A DNA stretch of 51,186 bases from positions 1-51,186 of IMG/VR virus record IMGVR_UViG_3300021959_006617; one strand, 5' to 3'. Origin of the DNA: a virus. This document shows, piece by piece, positions 48,688 through 51,186 of this stretch. The notes beneath the pieces were generated by a model. The model was not told where the DNA came from. It ran no database searches and was given only the letters and a program-made list of their open reading frames with translations. Positions within the stretch are counted from its first letter, which is position 1. The number at the start of each line of letters is the position of its first letter. Position numbers and translations under genes: made by a program.

Positions 48688-49948
48688 AAGGTTTAAATTC
48701 AGGTACTATGTTTTCTATAGGGCCTTGCCGTCTGGTGGCATCTAATTTTCTGTTAAACTTTAGGAAATCATTCCACTTATCGTTTTGATCTCTAGCTTTG
48801 AGATAGTTAATGTTATCCTGTATCTGTCTTAAAGTTATACCTAACAGTATCGGATTACGTTTAACAAAATCAAAATCTTTAACCTTGTTACCTACAGCAG
48901 TTAGTCTTTCTATAGCTAGTTCTTTTAATGGTTGTGGCAATACCTGTGCTGATAATAGATTAGGATAGCTGACACGATGACTATAGAAAACGATTTCTAA
49001 TTCATCTAAGAAATGTTCTACACATTCTCCAGCCTGTAATATATTACCCGCTTGTGCAGTGAAAGCTCCTACCACCCTAGATACATTTGGTATCTTCTTT
49101 ATCTCTTGGATATTATCAACCACCGTTTGGAACTTACTGTTTCCCCGTATGTATTCATATACATCAAAGATACCATCGATGGATACATTAACAGCAACAG
49201 ATTTAAAACTAGGCCAATAGTCATGAACGGTCCTTCCTCCTTTTATACCCAATGTAGTGCCATTGGTAGCATATTTTATTTCGATGTTCTCACCGTAAGG
49301 TTTCAGCATATCTAATATCTTGTAGTGATGAGGATCCATCAAGGGTTCGCCACCCGCGAATTCTACCCTGCGGAAGTGTGGTAATAGTTTCTCGAATGAG
49401 TCCCACCAATTATCACTGTCATCGAAAGGACCTATATACTTGCCTCGATTCAATTCTAATCTATCTATAGTCTGTGGTAAGAAGTTTCCTTCTTTCTCAT
49501 AGAAAGGTTTAATCTCATCCCAATCAGTCCATGATGTAGAATCTAATGGATGGCACATACGGCACCTAAGATTGCAGAGATTGTTTAATTTTATCTCCAT
49601 GGTAGGCAAATCAAATGGCATGGTATAATCATCACGCAGTTTATCAAGTGCGTTAGGATATAAATTGATGCGTGCTTCGGGTATCTCACCTTTGATATGT
49701 CTCTGACGCAGGCTTTCAACACCTTGGTCCTCTAGATCGAAACAAGGTTTGCAGGCTTCAGGACGCTCTCCATCCAATATCTGTTTCCTCACTTCTCTCA
49801 TAGCAGGACCATTCCAAGTGTATTCCAATGTTTCATCTTGAATCCAACCTATAGGAGCACTGCGACAGCAGATTTTTATAGCGCCATCCTCACGGGTCGC
49901 AAGCCCCGTAAAAGGATGCATACAGAATGTTTTACTTTGTTTGTTCAA
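48680..49948 (-). CDS. Radical SAM enzyme 7 (N-terminal twitch type)
   Basis: 422 aa. Twitch half-domain with C9 (KTFCMHPF), C27-C28 (IKICC) and C66/C69 (EACKPC), then CNLRCRMC (C125, C129, C132) and AGGEP near 195. Paralogue of enzyme 4. The start is a TTG (49948), because the twitch Cys9 lies before the first internal Met. It overlaps the PP-loop gene by 17 nt. Confidence 0.87.
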   Translation of the reverse strand: MNKQSKTFCMHPFTGLATREDGAIKICCRSAPIGWIQDETLEYTWNGPAMREVRKQILDGERPEACKPCFDLEDQGVESLRQRHIKGEIPEARINLYPNALDKLRDDYTMPFDLPTMEIKLNNLCNLRCRMCHPLDSTSWTDWDEIKPFYEKEGNFLPQTIDRLELNRGKYIGPFDDSDNWWDSFEKLLPHFRRVEFAGGEPLMDPHHYKILDMLKPYGENIEIKYATNGTTLGIKGGRTVHDYWPSFKSVAVNVSIDGIFDVYEYIRGNSKFQTVVDNIQEIKKIPNVSRVVGAFTAQAGNILQAGECVEHFLDELEIVFYSHRVSYPNLLSAQVLPQPLKELAIERLTAVGNKVKDFDFVKRNPILLGITLRQIQDNINYLKARDQNDKWNDFLKFNRKLDATRRQGPIENIVPEFKPYV

Positions 49949-50711
49949 TAGCCCAATCTCTTTCTTTACACCAAAAGCATTTACCGCAGGTAGGTACTAA
50001 TACTCCGATATGATAATTAGTGTAATCTATGTTTTTAAATGTACCTTCACAACTCCTAGTTTTGTCAAACAAATCCAATAGTTCTTTGTTCCTATATTGC
50101 TTAACCACCCAATCTTTTTGTACAAAACGGAATGGATGACACGCTAGTCTGCCCATATGTTCCATTATCGTTAGGTGCTTATTATCTTCTGAAGGTTCTA
50201 CATCTCTAGGAGATAGTCCTTTAAAACTTGCGTCTTTTGGATTTTTAGTTACAGCGTTGAAATATACAGGAATGTCTAACTTATGGCATAGATATTCAGA
50301 GTATGCTCTAGACTGTATGTTATCACCACTAACTGTTTTTCCATACTCGTCCATAATGTTAGGTCCTTGCTCTCCCCATTCTAGATCAGGAGCGGTAAAA
50401 TTCTGATGGCGGCGGATATCTATATGCTTGAATTTGTCAGCAAGATATGAATAGACACGAAAACTATCCCATTGTTGCCAAGGTTTAGTCTTCCAACATC
50501 TTATATGTGATATAACATGTATAGGAATGTCGTGTCCTGATTCTGTGACGAATTCGCACAATAAATGCGCCAATAGAGCACTGTCAGCACCACCACTTAA
50601 ACTAATGGCTATGCTGGACCAATTCTTATCAAAAGGTATTTCAACCCCATCTACGATTTTAAAATCCATAAGGTATTTAATCTTACTAGGCATGGTGGTA
50701 AATATTTCCAT
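49932..50711 (-). CDS. PP-loop ATP pyrophosphatase (QueC-like)
   Basis: 259 aa. SLSGGADSALLAH (37-49) is the PP-loop that adenylates a substrate carboxyl or carbonyl. C221, C242, C245 and C248 (CGKCFWC) form a zinc site like that at the QueC C-terminus, though the first spacing is longer. It may be a 7-cyano-7-deazaguanine synthase or an amide- or thio-forming relative. First gene of the minus radical-SAM arm; its promoter lies inside the divergent neighbour. Confidence 0.8.
   Translation of the reverse strand: MEIFTTMPSKIKYLMDFKIVDGVEIPFDKNWSSIAISLSGGADSALLAHLLCEFVTESGHDIPIHVISHIRCWKTKPWQQWDSFRVYSYLADKFKHIDIRRHQNFTAPDLEWGEQGPNIMDEYGKTVSGDNIQSRAYSEYLCHKLDIPVYFNAVTKNPKDASFKGLSPRDVEPSEDNKHLTIMEHMGRLACHPFRFVQKDWVVKQYRNKELLDLFDKTRSCEGTFKNIDYTNYHIGVLVPTCGKCFWCKERDWAIEQTK
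50698..50704 (+). promoter_or_regulatory. Late-type element GTAAATA, 5 nt from ATG
   Basis: GGTAAATA on the plus strand (core 50698-50704) ends 5 nt before the ATG at 50710. Same spacing as before the genes at 3221 and 31856. Confidence 0.4.
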
Positions 50712-51186
50712 GCTTGATAAAACTAATTATACAGTCTCTGAACATCTATTTCAAGAAGCACAGAAGAATATACCAGACTTTGGAGACAGCCTAACACTTA
50801 ATCAAACCGCTGGTAGATTTTTCAAAGATCCATGGATAATCAAAGATGAGTTCATCTCTACAGTCTGGGAGGAGATTTTGGATACAATTCCGGAAGATAA
50901 AGGCGAAGCGAGGTTAATACGACTAACACCTGGCGAAGCATATCCTAGCCACGCTGATATCGATGACAGATGGCATCTAAATATCACAGGAGATAACAGT
51001 TATCTCATTGATTTACAAGAACAGCAACTACACCGAGTAGAACAGGATCAAACATGGTGGAGCATGGATGCTGGCAGAAAGCATGCCGCGGCTAATCTAG
51101 GTAGCGAAGATAGGATACAGCTGGTAGTAAGACAATTATTACCCGACACAGATATCAAAGATCCAAAAAAGATTAAAATCACTCTC
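50710..51186 (+). CDS. Asp/Asn-hydroxylase-like Fe(II)/2OG oxygenase (3' end cut by window edge)
   Basis: At least 159 aa, no stop before the edge. YPSHADIDDRWHLNI (79-93), SMDAGRKHAAANLG (118-131) and DRIQLVV give a HxD...H...R set (H81, D83, H125, R135) as in aspartyl/asparaginyl beta-hydroxylase-type oxygenases. Substrate unknown. Its ATG shares a CATG with the ATG of the divergent PP-loop gene, so the two genes overlap at their start codons. Confidence 0.75.
   Translation, partial: MLDKTNYTVSEHLFQEAQKNIPDFGDSLTLNQTAGRFFKDPWIIKDEFISTVWEEILDTIPEDKGEARLIRLTPGEAYPSHADIDDRWHLNITGDNSYLIDLQEQQLHRVEQDQTWWSMDAGRKHAAANLGSEDRIQLVVRQLLPDTDIKDPKKIKITL
50726..50754 (-). promoter_or_regulatory. Sigma70-type promoter for the minus radical-SAM arm
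   Basis: Minus strand TTGAAA (50749-50754), 17-nt spacer, TATAAT (50726-50731), 11 of 12, located inside the first codons of the divergent oxygenase gene. Predicted leader about 8 nt, no SD. Confidence 0.65.

Noticed and set aside
1-51186. tRNA genes, CRISPR arrays, integrase, insertion sequences
   Set aside because: No cloverleaf-like T-loop context, regularly spaced repeats, transposase or recombinase motif was seen by eye; a tRNAscan run would be decisive.
1-51186. Cyanophage identity
   Set aside because: Several families are shared with cyanophages, but no psbA, psbD, hli, talC or similar gene is present here, and kdsA with Isc genes fits a heterotrophic host better.

Overview
The window is one piece of a tailed-phage genome, best read as a T4-like myovirus of an aquatic Gram-negative heterotroph. 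The evidence is a T4 gp44-type clamp loader, PhoH, marker families of marine T4-like phages (DUF2452, DUF3008-like and DUF7220-like proteins), a block of very long tail proteins, a GH19 endolysin with spanins, and promoters resembling the T4 late element. Coding density is very high, with chains of overlapping genes (TAATG and ATGA junctions). No rRNA, tRNA, CRISPR array, integrase or insertion sequence was seen. No photosynthesis gene is present, so a cyanobacterial host is not indicated. A KDO-8-phosphate synthase points to a host with LPS. Host assignment is inference. No gene-free stretch exceeds 300 bases; the largest are 10855-11007 and 40774-40883, and both hold promoters and hairpins.

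Layout. 1-3221 (minus): ErpA-type Fe-S carrier (cut by the edge), small conserved proteins, a nucleotidyltransferase and a virion-like protein. 3226-7542 (minus): a protein-quality operon of DnaJ, peptide deformylase and ClpA, plus one unknown gene. 7618-10854 (minus): lysis cassette and two conserved proteins. 11008-11730 (plus): phoH. 11715-16121 (minus): DUF2452, clamp loader, MazG-like, small membrane proteins, a glycerol-3-phosphate cytidylyltransferase-like enzyme, a GroES-like protein and a DnaE-like fragment. 16121-28614 (minus): six tail or fibre proteins, one of 2253 aa. 28970-31023 (minus): iscU, two Fe/2OG oxygenases, DUF1289 and iscA. 31145-40773 (minus): superoxide dismutase, UvdE, glycosyltransferase, KdsA, QueD-like protein, a fibre protein, ThyX and others. 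40884-51186: seven radical-SAM enzymes in two facing arms with a methyltransferase, a PP-loop ATPase, an unknown protein and a third Fe/2OG oxygenase.

How the genes may work together. The most unusual part is the right-hand radical-SAM locus. Every enzyme there needs a 4Fe-4S cluster, and the same phage carries a scaffold (IscU) and two A-type carriers (IscA, ErpA), with a superoxide dismutase that could protect such clusters. I infer a phage-supplied Fe-S supply line feeding an undescribed modification pathway; the substrate is unknown.

Regulation is unusually readable. One promoter class is TTGACA-N17-TATAAT (four perfect copies and several near copies), placed before metabolic, chaperone and replication-type genes. 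A second is NNTAAATA, placed before structural, lysis and some other genes. Many of these promoters sit so close to the ATG that the mRNA would be leaderless or nearly so, and those genes lack Shine-Dalgarno sequences.
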